Assembly: GCF_010672525.1 (NCBI RefSeq)
Contig: NZ_JAAHGH010000001.1
Span: 1 to 60,698, forward strand
DNA from: Okeania sp. SIO2B3
GTDB lineage: Bacteria > Cyanobacteriota > Cyanobacteriia > Cyanobacteriales > Microcoleaceae
Direction: 5' to 3'
DNA length: 60,698 nt
A program made the translations under genes and the position numbers. Each line of letters opens with the position of its first letter. Positions within the stretch are counted from its first letter, which is position 1. The notes beneath the pieces are model-generated. The model did no database searches, was not told where the DNA came from, and worked only from the letters and a program-made list of their open reading frames with translations. Of the stretch, positions 8,743 to 18,432 are shown one piece after another.

Positions 8743-9561
8743 TCGTTGGTTTTAAGGCACAGCAAATAGGGAACAGAATACAAATAAAAATAGGTATACC
8801 TCATTGGGCTGAGAAACCCTATATCACCTGCTTCATCGCTTTTGATACTAACTTTTACATTTCATTCCTGTCAAGTTGAATAAAAAATAAATTTATTTTG
8901 ACCAAAAAATAAGGTTTCAAGGCTCCCCTTTCAAGGGAATGAAAAAAATAAAGTTCAATATTTCAATTCACTTTCTTTCCTAGGTCATACTGTGCAAACA
9001 GGCAGAGGTACTGATAACTAATAACTTATAACTGATAACTGAAATGACTACTTGTGATAATTTTTGTCTGATTAGAATAATTTGATGTTAAAGTTTTTCC
9101 TCCCTCCAAATTAGATAAATAGAATTATAAAAAAATAAAAATAAAAATAAAATCAATTATTATCCATAAAGTATAATTTTATTCTACTATTTATTGTTTC
9201 CTGTTCGGGTGCATCTCAATTGATCTAAAAGTAATTTTACTCAATAAATAGGGATAAATAGGGTGTGTCTCTTATGTGCAAAAAAACTTTTTTCCTATAT
9301 ATTCCCTGTTGTCTTTCGGAGCTGTTGCCTGTTGCCTAAAAGCGATAATTTTTTGGCTTTATTCTTGCATTGAGATGTACCCTCCTGTTCCCTATTTTAT
9401 CAAAATAATATGGGTCTAAAACCCCGCCTTTTAAAGCGCAATATTTTTGGAGCGAAGCTCAAATCCCCGTCACAAAAATAACTTTTGATTTCTGAGTTAT
9501 GACTTCTGACTTCGTTAAGGATATGTCTAATAATAATAGTAATTCTAATATATAGAAGAAC
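8743..9561. other. Gene-free spacer
   Basis: AT-rich, with no ORF of interest. It contains poly(AAAAATA) tracts at 9127-9160, a GATAACT-type tandem remnant (about 9011-9045), GTTGCCTGTTGCC tracts (about 9323-9337) and a hairpin-like CCCCGCCTTTTAAAGCG segment (about 9421). Promoters of the divergent flanking genes must lie here, but no clear boxes were recognised. Confidence 0.5.
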
Positions 9562-10515
9562 ATGAAAAAAGTGAATGTTTTAGGAATTGATGGCGGTGGC
9601 ACCAAAACAGAAGCCGTTTTAATGGATGAGAATTATCAAATTCTTGGTAGTAGTAAAAGCGGTCCGTCAAATTATCAGAGTGTAGGAATTGAAGTAGCAA
9701 AAAAATCGATTCAAACCGCTATTAGTCAAGCAGTTAGTAATAGTAATAGCCATCAACCAATTTCTGGAATTTGTCTTGGTTTAGCAGGAGTAGGAAGACC
9801 AGAAGATATTCAAGTAGTAGAAAATTTCCTCCAAGAAATTATTACCAATCTTCCGATAAAATGGGCATTACAGCCAAATACAATAATTATATGTAGCGAC
9901 AGCCCAATTGCTCTGGTCGGTGGTACTGGTCATTCCGTAGGTATTGTTGCTATGGCAGGTACAGGCTCTCAAATATTTGGACAGAATAGTCAGGGGTTAA
10001 CTAAACGAGTTGGTGGTTGGGGCTATCTGTTGGGAGACGAAGGTAGTGGTTATAATATAGCTATTCGGGGTTTACAAGCAGCTTTGAAAAGTTATGATGG
10101 ACGTGAATTACCCACGACTCTAATTACAGATTTTCAAGCATATCTGGGCCTAACAAATATTGAAGGTCTAATAGAAGTAGTCTATCGTCGTGGATGGGGT
10201 CCAAAACAGATAGCAGCACTTGCTCCTATTGTCTCCACAGCCGCAGATAAGGGAGATAAGGTTGCTAAGAAAATTATCAACGATGCTGTAGAGGAGTTAA
10301 GCATAGCTACAAAAATTGTGATATCTACCTTATTTCAGCCTCACGAAACTTTTGAGGTTGTTACTATTGGAAATGTCTGGAAGAGTATGATTAATTTTCG
10401 CGGTCAATTTGAAGATTCTATCATAGCGGTCGCTCCTGCTGCCAAAATCATATGGCCTCGAAATCAACCTGCTTATGGTGCAGGAATTTTAGCCTTGAAA
10501 GCTATTGCTATGTAG
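9562..10515 (+). CDS. BadF/BadG/BcrA/BcrD-type ATPase, N-acetylglucosamine kinase-like
   Basis: An ASKHA-fold sugar kinase-like protein. The N-terminal phosphate loop VLGIDGGGTKTEAVLMDE (residues about 5-22), ICLGLAGVGRPED, CSDSPIALVGGTG and the adenosine-side GIVAMAGTGSQIFG, followed by RVGGWGYLLGDEGSG, are diagnostic. The length of 317 is normal. Relatives phosphorylate N-acetylglucosamine during cell-wall recycling, so a cytosolic amino-sugar kinase role is likely; the exact sugar is not shown. It stands alone, with 800 nt upstream and 350 nt downstream free of genes. Confidence 0.87.
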   Translation: MKKVNVLGIDGGGTKTEAVLMDENYQILGSSKSGPSNYQSVGIEVAKKSIQTAISQAVSNSNSHQPISGICLGLAGVGRPEDIQVVENFLQEIITNLPIKWALQPNTIIICSDSPIALVGGTGHSVGIVAMAGTGSQIFGQNSQGLTKRVGGWGYLLGDEGSGYNIAIRGLQAALKSYDGRELPTTLITDFQAYLGLTNIEGLIEVVYRRGWGPKQIAALAPIVSTAADKGDKVAKKIINDAVEELSIATKIVISTLFQPHETFEVVTIGNVWKSMINFRGQFEDSIIAVAPAAKIIWPRNQPAYGAGILALKAIAM

Positions 10516-10867
10516 GTAAAGAATAGGGAATAAAAAATCTTGTTATATAAAAAATTTAGCAATTTTCCCTGACCTTAAAAATTTAAATAGCTATCAGCTT
10601 TTAGCTAGCCTCTTGGGTCGGAACTACGTTAACAGCGCTTCAGCTTTGAGCAGCTCTGGGTAAAAATTCCCAGCTTCTGAGCAACCGGATGGCCTTCGGA
10701 GGAGTTGAAATCTCCTTTCCGTTCCGGAATGCTCCGCTCTCCGAGGGTGTCTCAAAAAAAATCTGCTGATTGCTGAGGTGCTTCTTTCAATAGCTGAGGT
10801 TGCACTGCTATATCTAATCAGATATTTATGACACTACTGGAAATTTTCTATTTGGAGAATATTATCT
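10516..10867. other. Gene-free spacer with hairpins
   Basis: Contains structured sequence at about 10586-10740 (CAGCTTTTAGCTAGCC, CTGGGTAAAAATTCCCAG, GGAGTTGAAATCTCC, and TCCGTTCCGGAATGCTCCG). It looks like a composite of small inverted repeats rather than a gene. The 10868 gene is preceded by TTTGGAGAATATTATCT, with a plausible GGAG ribosome site. Confidence 0.4.
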
Positions 10868-11587
10868 ATGTTTAATTCAAAAAAAAGCCGTTTTGGAACA
10901 TCTTTATTATTAGCTTTAGGTATGACATTAACCACAGCAACACCTCTAATTTCAAATCCTGCTATGGCTCAATTTTATCGGCGAAGAACATTTCTTGGGA
11001 ACCAACAAAGTCAATTTCCAAACAACCAACAAAGGCAAATTCCAAACAACCAACGAAGACAATTTTCTGTAGCAGGAATACCAGCAGGAACACTTATACC
11101 TGTGGAATATGAGGAAGCAGAAAAAGTAGTCCTAAGTCCAGATGAATCTATGAGATTAACGTTAACAGTAGCACAAGATATTCGAGATGTTCAAGGAAGA
11201 GTAATCATACCCTTTGGCAGTCTCATAGAAGGTCAACTACAACCTGTTTCAGATGGTACTCAATTTGTTGCCGAACAGTTAATTATCCGCGGTCGCAGAA
11301 GGTTTCGTTTTGACGCTATTTCTAGGGTAATTACCGATACTGAAAAAATCACAAAGGGTGCCGATGCTGGAGATATTTTGAAGGGTGCCGCTGTGGGTGG
11401 TGCTGCTGCTACTTTACTATCTGGCATTACTGGGGATAAAGTAATTGCCACAGAAAGAGTGTTAGCTGGTGCTGGGTTGGGTGCTTTAGCTGGAGTATTA
11501 TTGGGTCGGGAAAAAGCAGAGGTGGTCGTGATTTATCCAGAGGAAGATTTGGACTTGAGATTGCGGTCTGATTTTGCATTGCGTTAA
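10868..11587 (+). CDS. Exported protein with glycine-zipper-like C-terminus (TrbI-like cyanobacterial family)
   Basis: Residues 1-35 form a Sec signal peptide ending NPAMA-QF. A basic, Gln/Asn/Arg-rich linker follows (about 36-66, three QxPNNQ-like repeats). A beta-rich domain then spans about 68-165 (GIPAGTLIPVEYEEAEKV, VIIPFGSLIEGQL). The segment about 168-215 has alternating Gly/Ala (DILKGAAVGGAAATLLSGITG, VLAGAGLGALAGVLLGR), typical of glycine zippers that insert in or across a membrane. Database homologues are often labelled conjugal transfer TrbI, but no conjugation genes are nearby, so an envelope role is all that can be claimed. Confidence 0.75.
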   Translation: MFNSKKSRFGTSLLLALGMTLTTATPLISNPAMAQFYRRRTFLGNQQSQFPNNQQRQIPNNQRRQFSVAGIPAGTLIPVEYEEAEKVVLSPDESMRLTLTVAQDIRDVQGRVIIPFGSLIEGQLQPVSDGTQFVAEQLIIRGRRRFRFDAISRVITDTEKITKGADAGDILKGAAVGGAAATLLSGITGDKVIATERVLAGAGLGALAGVLLGREKAEVVVIYPEEDLDLRLRSDFALR

Positions 11588-11958
11588 TTTATATGCAAAA
11601 TCAAGATTTATAGCAAATATTCATCCAAATGGCATGAGTAGTAGTTATAATAGATTCAATGTGCGTTATCCTTATGCAACTTGATTGAGATCGAGTTCCA
11701 ATAATTGAGCAATCAAAAAGCCGATCCTATCTATACAGAAGATATCCCTCTATTATTCATTTACTACAGCAGTTTTGGAGTTGATGAAGTACAAAGTTTT
11801 ACGAGTATAGGAAATAGGGAATAATATCATGTCTGCTTAATAGCGCGATAGAACTCCGTTCCGCTTACGCGACCAAAAACTTCCTTCTTTATTCCCTCCT
11901 AACTCCTGACTCCTCCGAAGTATTCAACCAGACATAATATAACGTTATCTCTCAGGTA
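11588..11958. other. Gene-free spacer
   Basis: No ORF of interest. It includes a GGAAATAGGGAATA tract and a CTCCTAACTCCTGACTCC polypyrimidine tract near 11896, of the type scattered through the window. Confidence 0.4.
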
Positions 11959-12696
11959 CTAAAGTAGATCGTCTAACTGTTCAAAACTTTGAACCTTCAA
12001 TTTATTCAAAGCAGATTTAGCTGCAGCTTGTTCCGCAGCTTTAATTGATGGTCCCTTACCCATGCCAAGTTTCTTGCCTTTAAACCAAACTTCTGCAAAG
12101 AAACGTCCGCGATCGCCATGAATCTTATTAGTTTCCTGAACTTGATAATTTGGCAGTGTTTTGTAATGACCTTGAGTCCATTCTTGGAGAGCTGCTTTAT
12201 AATTTTGCCTAGCTGGGTCACTGCGAATTTCTGCAATCAAGATTTCAAAGTGAGAGTCTAACCAGGGGCGAATTAATTCTAAGCTATTGGTGCTTAAATA
12301 AAGAGCAGCTAAAACAGCTTCAAAAGAATCTGCTATTCGTGACTCTTCCCCAGCTCGATCTCCTGCCGCACTTTTAGATACCAGTAAATAACGACTCCAC
12401 CCATATTTATTAGCAATTTGTGCTAGAGAGCGATCGCTCACCAAAATAGAACGAATGGCAGCAAATTCTCCTACTGGGTAATTTGAATATTTTTCAAATA
12501 GTAACTCGGCAGCTACCAGTCGTACTACTGCATCACCTACAAACTCTAATTGTTCATAATTATGTGTTGAGGAAACTGTAGAATGGGTTAAAGCCAAATC
12601 TAGTAAATTCCATTTTATTGCTGCTTGTTGAGGTATGGATAACTTTTCTATTAGAGATTGAAGTTGCTTTTGGCGAGGATGATATATTTGAGTCAT
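11959..12696 (-). CDS. rnc: Ribonuclease III
   Basis: Cleaves double-stranded RNA in rRNA and antisense-RNA processing. The catalytic domain carries the RNase III signature NYEQLEFVGDAVV with acidic residues E60 and D64 (numbering from the 254-aa form) and the second acidic site ADSFEAVLAALYL (D132, E135). The C-terminus is a dsRNA-binding domain with NYKAALQEWTQGHYKTLPNYQV and KGKKLGMGKGPSIKAAEQAAAKSAL. The MTQIY start at 12696 is likely; the ATG at 12723 would add nine residues. Cyanobacteria often carry several RNase III paralogues, so which one this is cannot be decided here. Confidence 0.93.
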   Translation of the reverse strand: MTQIYHPRQKQLQSLIEKLSIPQQAAIKWNLLDLALTHSTVSSTHNYEQLEFVGDAVVRLVAAELLFEKYSNYPVGEFAAIRSILVSDRSLAQIANKYGWSRYLLVSKSAAGDRAGEESRIADSFEAVLAALYLSTNSLELIRPWLDSHFEILIAEIRSDPARQNYKAALQEWTQGHYKTLPNYQVQETNKIHGDRGRFFAEVWFKGKKLGMGKGPSIKAAEQAAAKSALNKLKVQSFEQLDDLL

Positions 12697-12723
12697 TGTT
12701 TGGATGCTTTTGGTCTCTCCCAA

Positions 12724-13060
12724 TTTATTTGTTTACTTTTAGGGTTAAGGAATAGCAAAAACTAAATTATCCAATTTTTGGACTCTCCTACTCCCTACTC
12801 CCTACTCCCTACTTCCTACTTTGCTAATTTTAGTGCAATGGAATATTTGTTTCAGAACTTACCCATCAGGTCCGGGAAACTAGGATTTGAGATAGCTGTT
12901 CCGGACTCCTCCGTAAACCCTGTCGGTCGTTTCGGGCGAAAATACGTTGCAGGTGGGTAAGCCCTAAATTTATTTTTACAGTTAAACAATCTATATATTA
13001 TTACATAAGGTCGATGAAGATATATCGATCTAGGGTCTAAATTACCAACACCCAGAAAAC
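12724..13060. repeat. Gene-free spacer with tandem CTCCCTA tract and a possible 100-bp inverted-repeat element
   Basis: A tandem CTCCCTACTCCCTA tract lies at 12788-12815. At about 12857-12960 a stretch is bounded by ACTTACCCA and TGGGTAAG, a short terminal inverted repeat, and contains the GGTCCGGGAAACTAGG...GTTCCGGACTCC arms. This could be another small non-autonomous element. No gene is visible. Confidence 0.4.
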
Positions 13061-14425
13061 TTACCAAGGATTACCAATTAATGTAAAAGCTGACCAATAA
13101 TAAGGGTGGGAAAAAATTTCATCGCCAAACTCTGACAACTCTGGTGGTAGTTGTAACTCTCCCCTAGTTCCACTTAACTCACCCATATTTATACCTACTT
13201 CCCCTCGTATCATTGCAATTTGAGCTTGTCGGAGCGCTTCTGCTCTCAGTAGTGTTTTTTGCAAGTGTTGATAAAATTCTGTCATTAATGCCAATGTTCC
13301 AATATCGCTGACATTCCACAAACTTGCTAATGCTGATCTAACTCCTGACTTCACTGTTAACCCCGCAAAACCCAATTCTGCTTGTCTATCCCCCAAAGCA
13401 GTGCGACAAGCACTTAATACTAATAATTCTACTGGAGGGTCATTCAGTTTCAACTTTTCTATTTCATCTAATCCAATTTTTTCATCATTCCAAAACTGTA
13501 TATAAGACCGTTCTGGTTTTCCTGGTCTAAACTCTGCATGGGTAGCCAAATGAACTATGTCATAAGATTTTTTTTGTCGTTGTTCTTGTAAATTGTTAAC
13601 TGTGAAATCTTGATTCATCAAAGCATTACCTTGCCATGTAAATCGTGTGATTTTGTTAATTTCTACTGGTACTGCTGGTAAAGGTTCTAGTTCTTTAAAT
13701 TCTGATGCTCCCATTGCTAATATTTCAGCATTTTTAATTTTATTATAGTTAGTATCTATCAGATTAAATGCGGGAATTCTAGTAAGAGCATACTTTTCTA
13801 TCAAAAAGTTTTCTCCATCATGTAATGCTGCTAATGGTAAAGTTCGTAATCCCATCCCTAAACAGAACATAATAGTATCTATTCCCTCCTGTTCTAAAGC
13901 TGGCTCTAATGGCTTTACAATCCATTTATGCAACTTTTGTGCTGATTCTAAATATGATTTAGTATTGCGTTTTCTAGGATTTGTAATTTCTACATTTAGC
14001 CTTCTAACTGTATTAATTAACTGTGGTTTATCTGCATCACTAACACTATAAATTTCTGGTTTTTTGCCTGGAGTTATTAATACTAGCTGCAATTGTTCGG
14101 CTCGTGACCAAACCCAAATAACAGCAGGTTTTGTACCAGTTTGTTGAGATATATTTGAAAGAGTTTCAGCAATATCTTCAGCCGTTACTGAAAAGTCACC
14201 TAGATTTTCATCAAAATATTTTTCATAGTCTCTTTCCCAATGTTGTTCAACTTGATTTACTGCTTCAATAAAATCTTTCTGCTCTAAAAATCTATCCCAG
14301 TCCTCTTCTTTAACAGCGATCGCTGATTGTTTTACCAGCAAAATATTTAAGATAATGGTACTAAAAAAAATTAAGATAAATAATAAACAAAAAATAATTC
14401 TTTTTTTCCATTTCTGATGATACAT
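13061..14425 (-). CDS. Membrane-anchored CHAT-domain (caspase-like) protease
   Basis: A stand-alone CHAT peptidase of the caspase/separase clan. Residues 8-32 form one N-terminal signal-anchor helix (IIFCLLFILIFFSTIILNILLV), placing the rest outside the cytoplasm. The segment about 60-240 (ETLSNISQQTGTKPAVIWVW, TKSYLESAQKLHKWIVKPLEP, MGLRTLPLAALHDGENF) is the usual cyanobacterial pre-CHAT region. The catalytic histidine is H296 in HLATHAEFRPG and the cysteine C340 in LSACRTALGD, 44 residues apart. The C-terminus ends SHPYYWSAFTLIGNPW, as in the family. It is a close paralogue of the C-terminal 370 residues of the giant protein at 28477-38094. Substrate and trigger are unknown. Confidence 0.9.
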   Translation of the reverse strand: MYHQKWKKRIIFCLLFILIFFSTIILNILLVKQSAIAVKEEDWDRFLEQKDFIEAVNQVEQHWERDYEKYFDENLGDFSVTAEDIAETLSNISQQTGTKPAVIWVWSRAEQLQLVLITPGKKPEIYSVSDADKPQLINTVRRLNVEITNPRKRNTKSYLESAQKLHKWIVKPLEPALEQEGIDTIMFCLGMGLRTLPLAALHDGENFLIEKYALTRIPAFNLIDTNYNKIKNAEILAMGASEFKELEPLPAVPVEINKITRFTWQGNALMNQDFTVNNLQEQRQKKSYDIVHLATHAEFRPGKPERSYIQFWNDEKIGLDEIEKLKLNDPPVELLVLSACRTALGDRQAELGFAGLTVKSGVRSALASLWNVSDIGTLALMTEFYQHLQKTLLRAEALRQAQIAMIRGEVGINMGELSGTRGELQLPPELSEFGDEIFSHPYYWSAFTLIGNPW

Positions 14426-14587
14426 AGTTTTACTCCAGAGGCTAATATTACTGATTAAACTTATATTTATCCCTAGCAGTCCTATTTGAATTATGCAGAA
14501 AATATCTTAAGAATTAGGAAGGATTATAAATTTTTAATTATACTATAATTTTGCTATTTTGTCAAAGTTAAATTTGGCTTCTGAGTA

Positions 14588-14877
14588 ATATCATGTCCGG
14601 TTGAACAGTTATAAATAAATAACGACGGAGTCCTCAGGAGTCAACCCACCCCTAACCCCTCCGGTGGAGGGGAAGTCAGGAGTCAGGAGGGAAGAAAGAA
14701 GAAGGAAGAAGAACAGGAGGAGAAGGAGAAGGTTTTTTTATCACTAATAGACATCTCCAAAAATCAAAAATAGAATCAATTCTTATCCATAAATTATCAA
14801 TTATTTCCCCCTGTTGCCTGTTGCCAGATGAGCTGTTGCCTCTTTTCTGGAGAAGTCTAATTATCCGGACATGATAT
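14588..14877. repeat. TIR element of the ATATCATGTCCGG family with a nested AGACATCTCC element
   Basis: The left end is ATATCATGTCCGGTTGAACAG and the right end CTAATTATCCGGACATGATAT, giving 13-bp terminal inverted repeats about 290 bp apart. Inside are a GAAGTCAGG polypurine tract, an ACCCCTCCGGTGGAGGGG palindrome, and at 14744-14861 a second nested repeat that starts AGACATCTCCAAAAATC and ends CTGGAGAAGTCTAATT. There is no ORF. Confidence 0.65.
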
Positions 14878-14990
14878 AAGTTTGTAAATTATTCGGTAGT
14901 CTTCCATAGTAATAGTCAAGCTCTGAATATGGAATCAAAGATTCAGTTTGTGGCAATGAATTCAGTTGTTTCCATAAGCATTACCTTAAG

Positions 14991-15261
14991 TAGGGCTTGC
15001 TGATTAAATCTAAAAGCATTGACATATAAAGAATTTAGCCTTTTTGGGGCTTTTCAAAAGTGCCTGGTTTTCAGCTATTGATGCTCATGCATGGAGCGTA
15101 TTTTAGGCGTATAGTTGGGCAGAAAAATTAAGGGACAAAACGCCCGCTCCTACCTCCTCGCTCATTCCCATTTCTCCTGTCTCGGTCCTTCCCCTACTGG
15201 GAGGGGTCCGCGGGTGGGTTTCTCCTACCCCTACTAAAAGACTAGTGAAGCGCAAACCCTA
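14991..15261 (+). repeat. Non-autonomous TIR element (copy 1), 271 bp
   Basis: Ends TAGGGCTTGC and GCAAACCCTA form the TIR. It matches the reverse complement of 6302-6593 and carries the same CATGCATGGAGCGTATTTTA core and CGCGGGTGGGTT motif. A short third fragment begins at about 50640 (GGGTTTGCTGATTAAATCT). Beyond it, 15262-15998 holds a partial ATATCATGTCCG-type repeat (15357-15428), an AACCCACCCCTAACCCCTCC palindromic motif (about 15608-15640) and CTCCCCCACTCCC tracts; no gene was seen. Confidence 0.72.
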
Positions 15262-15998
15262 AGTACATCTGCTCTAACTATGGGGATATTCCCTGTGTCT
15301 TCTGCAAATTTCAACTCCGATAATTTCAGTTTTGATTTTTCTCAAAAGTTTATTTATATCATGTCCGTTGGGGCGCGTTTGTGTAAACCCAAGGGTGAAT
15401 ATCTGGAAATTTAAGTTTTTTTGCAGTATGTGCTTTTGGCTGCAAGACTCAGAAGTCAGAACTCAGGAGATGCAGTTAGAGAATAGGGGAAAAAGAAACA
15501 TGGGCAGTCTTGCAGCCGTAATGGTATAGAACCCCTAAGCGTATCTTCATAAATATGCGCGTTTTTTTAGCCTTGAGACAGGAGACAGCTATACAGGAGA
15601 CAGGAGACAACCCACCCCTAACCCCTCCCAGGAGGGGAAGAAGGAAGAGGGAAGAGGGAAGATGTGGGGAGAAATAATACAAAAAATTCAACACACCAAC
15701 ACCAAGATTTTTCTTCAAAATTGATGCGCGAAAAGACTTGACTAGCATAATTATATAGATATCAAATGGGTTGTATACAAGAACAAGGGGTGCCTGGCAA
15801 AGGAGCAAAATGTTCCCACTGCCTTACGTCACAAAATAATGATAATGCACCACCACCGAAAAATCCTCCCATCTCCCCCACTCCCCCACTCCCCTACTCC
15901 CTTCCCTAACTATATAATATGGATAGAATTCATTTGATATCTATACAATGTAGGCGATCGCAACTTCCTCATCCCTAACTTGCCATCATAAAGAAAAA

Positions 15999-17246
15999 CT
16001 AGATATCCAACATATTTCTTGCCCACTCAATACATAACTTTGCCTGTTCCGCCCAAAAATCAGAACCCCAATAAACAAAACAACTGGTTTCACACAACAA
16101 TAACGCTCTAGTTTTTTCAACAGACCCCTTACCAGACTCTACAACCTTGGCATAATCTTGACTCAACTTTTCAACTGCTGCCAATACCTCTTGTCTTAAG
16201 TCTCCTTCTTGCCATTGCTGATGACCCCCTATCCACGAACCCCCGGTTGACTTCAGTCTTACCTCTGTCGCTGAACCCTCTGATAAATATGTATCGATAT
16301 ATTGACTTACAGTCAGAAAACCTACATCAGACCAACGATCGCTCTCCCGAAACAGAGGAACAAAAGAATTCTTAAAATATTCAAACATCATCACATTACC
16401 ATTTTCCCCATCAGAAGTCGGCACTACCAAAGCAGGCGGTTTCATTCCCACTTCTTGCCCACGATATCGCACATCACTAATACAACCATCAGCATTTTGA
16501 CCACTTTGCTGTCGAATACCCATATCCGTATCCCTAAGCACACAGAGAATACGTTCCGACTCACCATCTGACTCTACCACCAACCAATGCACTCGGTTTT
16601 CTAACTCTGGCGTACTCCAACCTTCAGGATGTTCCAATGCTGCATTAGGTAAAATAATCCATTCATAACCACACTTCTTCAACAGACGTATAAATCTCAA
16701 TGCTTCAGCAGAGTCTCCTGTCATACCCATCTCCGGTAACCAAAACCCTCTTATCCGTGATAGTGCCTCTGTCCCAAATAAATCGGCAAAGACTCGTCGC
16801 CATTCCATAATTTGAGCTTCGTGGTCTCGTTCAGGAGTGGCCGGAAAATAGCAATGACTATATGCACTACCAGTAAATTCTATCGTGTCTGAATATTCTG
16901 TGAGAACTTCTCGCCAAAGACCAATGACATCTCCTACTGGTTCGTTATCAACGTGAAGATGAGAAAAAATACCATTGGTCGAAAGCTTGGCCATTTCTTC
17001 CAGCAATACTCCAGAGTAATCTACCATCATCCGGGGTTGATAACCTTCTTGTGTAAGTTGTTTCGCATAACGGGCCGGATTTTTGTATGCTTGAGCAAAC
17101 CATTGAGCATTCCAATGCTCTTCAGAGTTTTCTTCACCACCAAGCATTTTTTCTAAGTTGCCCTGTAGTTGACCATTATTCCAAATCGGAGGTTGATGAA
17201 AATGTAACCAGGGGACAAATATAGACAGAGAATTGGGACTTGACAC
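15999..17246 (-). CDS. Glycoside hydrolase family 57 protein
   Basis: A GH57 enzyme, a family of alpha-amylases, branching enzymes and 4-alpha-glucanotransferases acting on glycogen or starch-like glucans. The N-terminal strand FVPWLHFHQPP holds the invariant HQP motif (residues 15-19). GFWLPEMGM places the candidate nucleophile at E172, and VVPTSDGENGNVMMFEYF (about 285-302) has the usual Asp acid/base region. The length of 415 is shorter than branching enzymes and typical of the smaller cyanobacterial GH57 group. The exact activity is unassigned. It is a single gene, 116 nt from the next minus-strand gene upstream. Confidence 0.87.
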   Translation of the reverse strand: MSSPNSLSIFVPWLHFHQPPIWNNGQLQGNLEKMLGGEENSEEHWNAQWFAQAYKNPARYAKQLTQEGYQPRMMVDYSGVLLEEMAKLSTNGIFSHLHVDNEPVGDVIGLWREVLTEYSDTIEFTGSAYSHCYFPATPERDHEAQIMEWRRVFADLFGTEALSRIRGFWLPEMGMTGDSAEALRFIRLLKKCGYEWIILPNAALEHPEGWSTPELENRVHWLVVESDGESERILCVLRDTDMGIRQQSGQNADGCISDVRYRGQEVGMKPPALVVPTSDGENGNVMMFEYFKNSFVPLFRESDRWSDVGFLTVSQYIDTYLSEGSATEVRLKSTGGSWIGGHQQWQEGDLRQEVLAAVEKLSQDYAKVVESGKGSVEKTRALLLCETSCFVYWGSDFWAEQAKLCIEWARNMLDI

Positions 17247-17361
17247 GTTCTGACACTCTTCCTGGTACTAAACTATTCATGGATTTATTACTTATAGCAC
17301 TATTAAGAAAAGTTAGGAAAAGTTCTCAAATCTTGAAGCTCGATCGAACTTTTGGGGAGTT

Positions 17362-17943
17362 TCAGAAGCCAAAGTTCAAATCTACAATTATTAGTTGACC
17401 GTCAAAAGCATAGAAACTAACTTTGTGAATGTTCTCGGCATTCACAGTTAATTGAGCATTTGGAGGAATATTTGAATTAGAGTCAAGCAAATTTGAGGCG
17501 GACATTTCGTCTTTGGCCAGAAGTTCTTCATTTTTATTATAGGCTGACAAGACTGTTCGGCGAGAACTGGTGACCACTGCACTGACAAACTTGACTGGAG
17601 ATTTAAAGTAAATTTCTATTAGGCCACTTTTTGGCGCTCCCATTAATACTTTGACACCTGGAGGAACTGCAAAAGCAGGGTTTGAGGGTTCAATTGCAAT
17701 TGCATTAGAGAAAGTGAGGCCCCAATTTTTAAATTGATGGTCTACTACTTCAAAGGATTTTAAGTTTTCTAGGCCAAGGCGAATACAACTAGGCATTGTT
17801 GAGAGTTGTAAGAATTCTAATTCAGTATTTTCATAGCCAGGAGTAGCTACGAATGTATATCCATTGTTGAAATTGTTGACCCTGAAGTTATTAGTTAGAG
17901 GATTGATGTTTTTAGTTGTATCAATCGGAAAAGTCTTTAGCAT
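17362..17943 (-). CDS. Beta-sandwich (carbohydrate-binding-like) protein, function unknown
   Basis: A 193-residue beta-rich protein. The middle and C-terminal part (SGLIEIYFKSPVKFVSAVVTSSRRTVLSAYNKNEELLAK, then PPNAQLTVNAENIHKVSFYAFDGQLIIVDLNF) resembles the jelly-roll module common in cyanobacterial surface and PEP-CTERM-type proteins. No signal peptide and no PEP-CTERM tail are visible, so it may be cytosolic, or this start may be internal. Neighbours give no functional clue. Confidence 0.6.
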   Translation of the reverse strand: MLKTFPIDTTKNINPLTNNFRVNNFNNGYTFVATPGYENTELEFLQLSTMPSCIRLGLENLKSFEVVDHQFKNWGLTFSNAIAIEPSNPAFAVPPGVKVLMGAPKSGLIEIYFKSPVKFVSAVVTSSRRTVLSAYNKNEELLAKDEMSASNLLDSNSNIPPNAQLTVNAENIHKVSFYAFDGQLIIVDLNFGF

Positions 17944-18432
17944 TGGACATCCTTGATAAATTGGTAATCGCGTCGAGGGGTGAGACCCCTCACCATATTA
18001 TTACTTATAGCTTATTCTTTAGAACTTTGCGTTGCTCAGGAGAATTTTCATTTTATTTAAAACTTCACTTTGAGCAAGAGAATTTTCGCTTTGTATCGAT
18101 GACTAAGATTTACAAATTTTAATCAAGCTTAAAACTCAGACAACGTAATATTTTTCCTTCTTTCTTCTGCTAGCTATATATATATGTAGGTTTATAGCGC
18201 TATGCATTAAAGTCAGGACATTTCTAAACCCTCAAACCCTTTAACAGTTTACTATTCCCTATTCCCTGTTCTCTGTTCCCTAGAGCAATAAACTTTGTAC
18301 CTCATCAACAAGATAACTGCTGTAAGATATAAAAAATTAACCGAGTCTCTGACTAAAGCAGTGTAGAAACTCGGTATGTGGAATTTTTGACCCAATTTTA
18401 AGTTTTAAGAATCATTTGTTGCTGACAAAACC
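17944..18432. other. Gene-free spacer with dispersed repeat
   Basis: Contains a minus-orientation copy (about 18124-18178) of the repeat GCGTTGTCTGAGTTTTAAGCTT plus polypurine tract that recurs at 22644, 25136 and 52474. A terminator-like hairpin at 18331-18375 is listed separately. Confidence 0.5.
18331..18375 (-). terminator. Rho-independent terminator for the methyltransferase gene
   Basis: On the minus strand, ACCGAGT and ACTCGGT form a 7-bp perfect stem (extendable by mismatch pairs), followed by TTAATTTTTT. It lies about 58 nt past the stop codon at 18433. Confidence 0.6.

Noticed and set aside
16302-16571. 89-residue plus-strand ORF
   Set aside because: Antisense of the GH57 gene with no features of its own.
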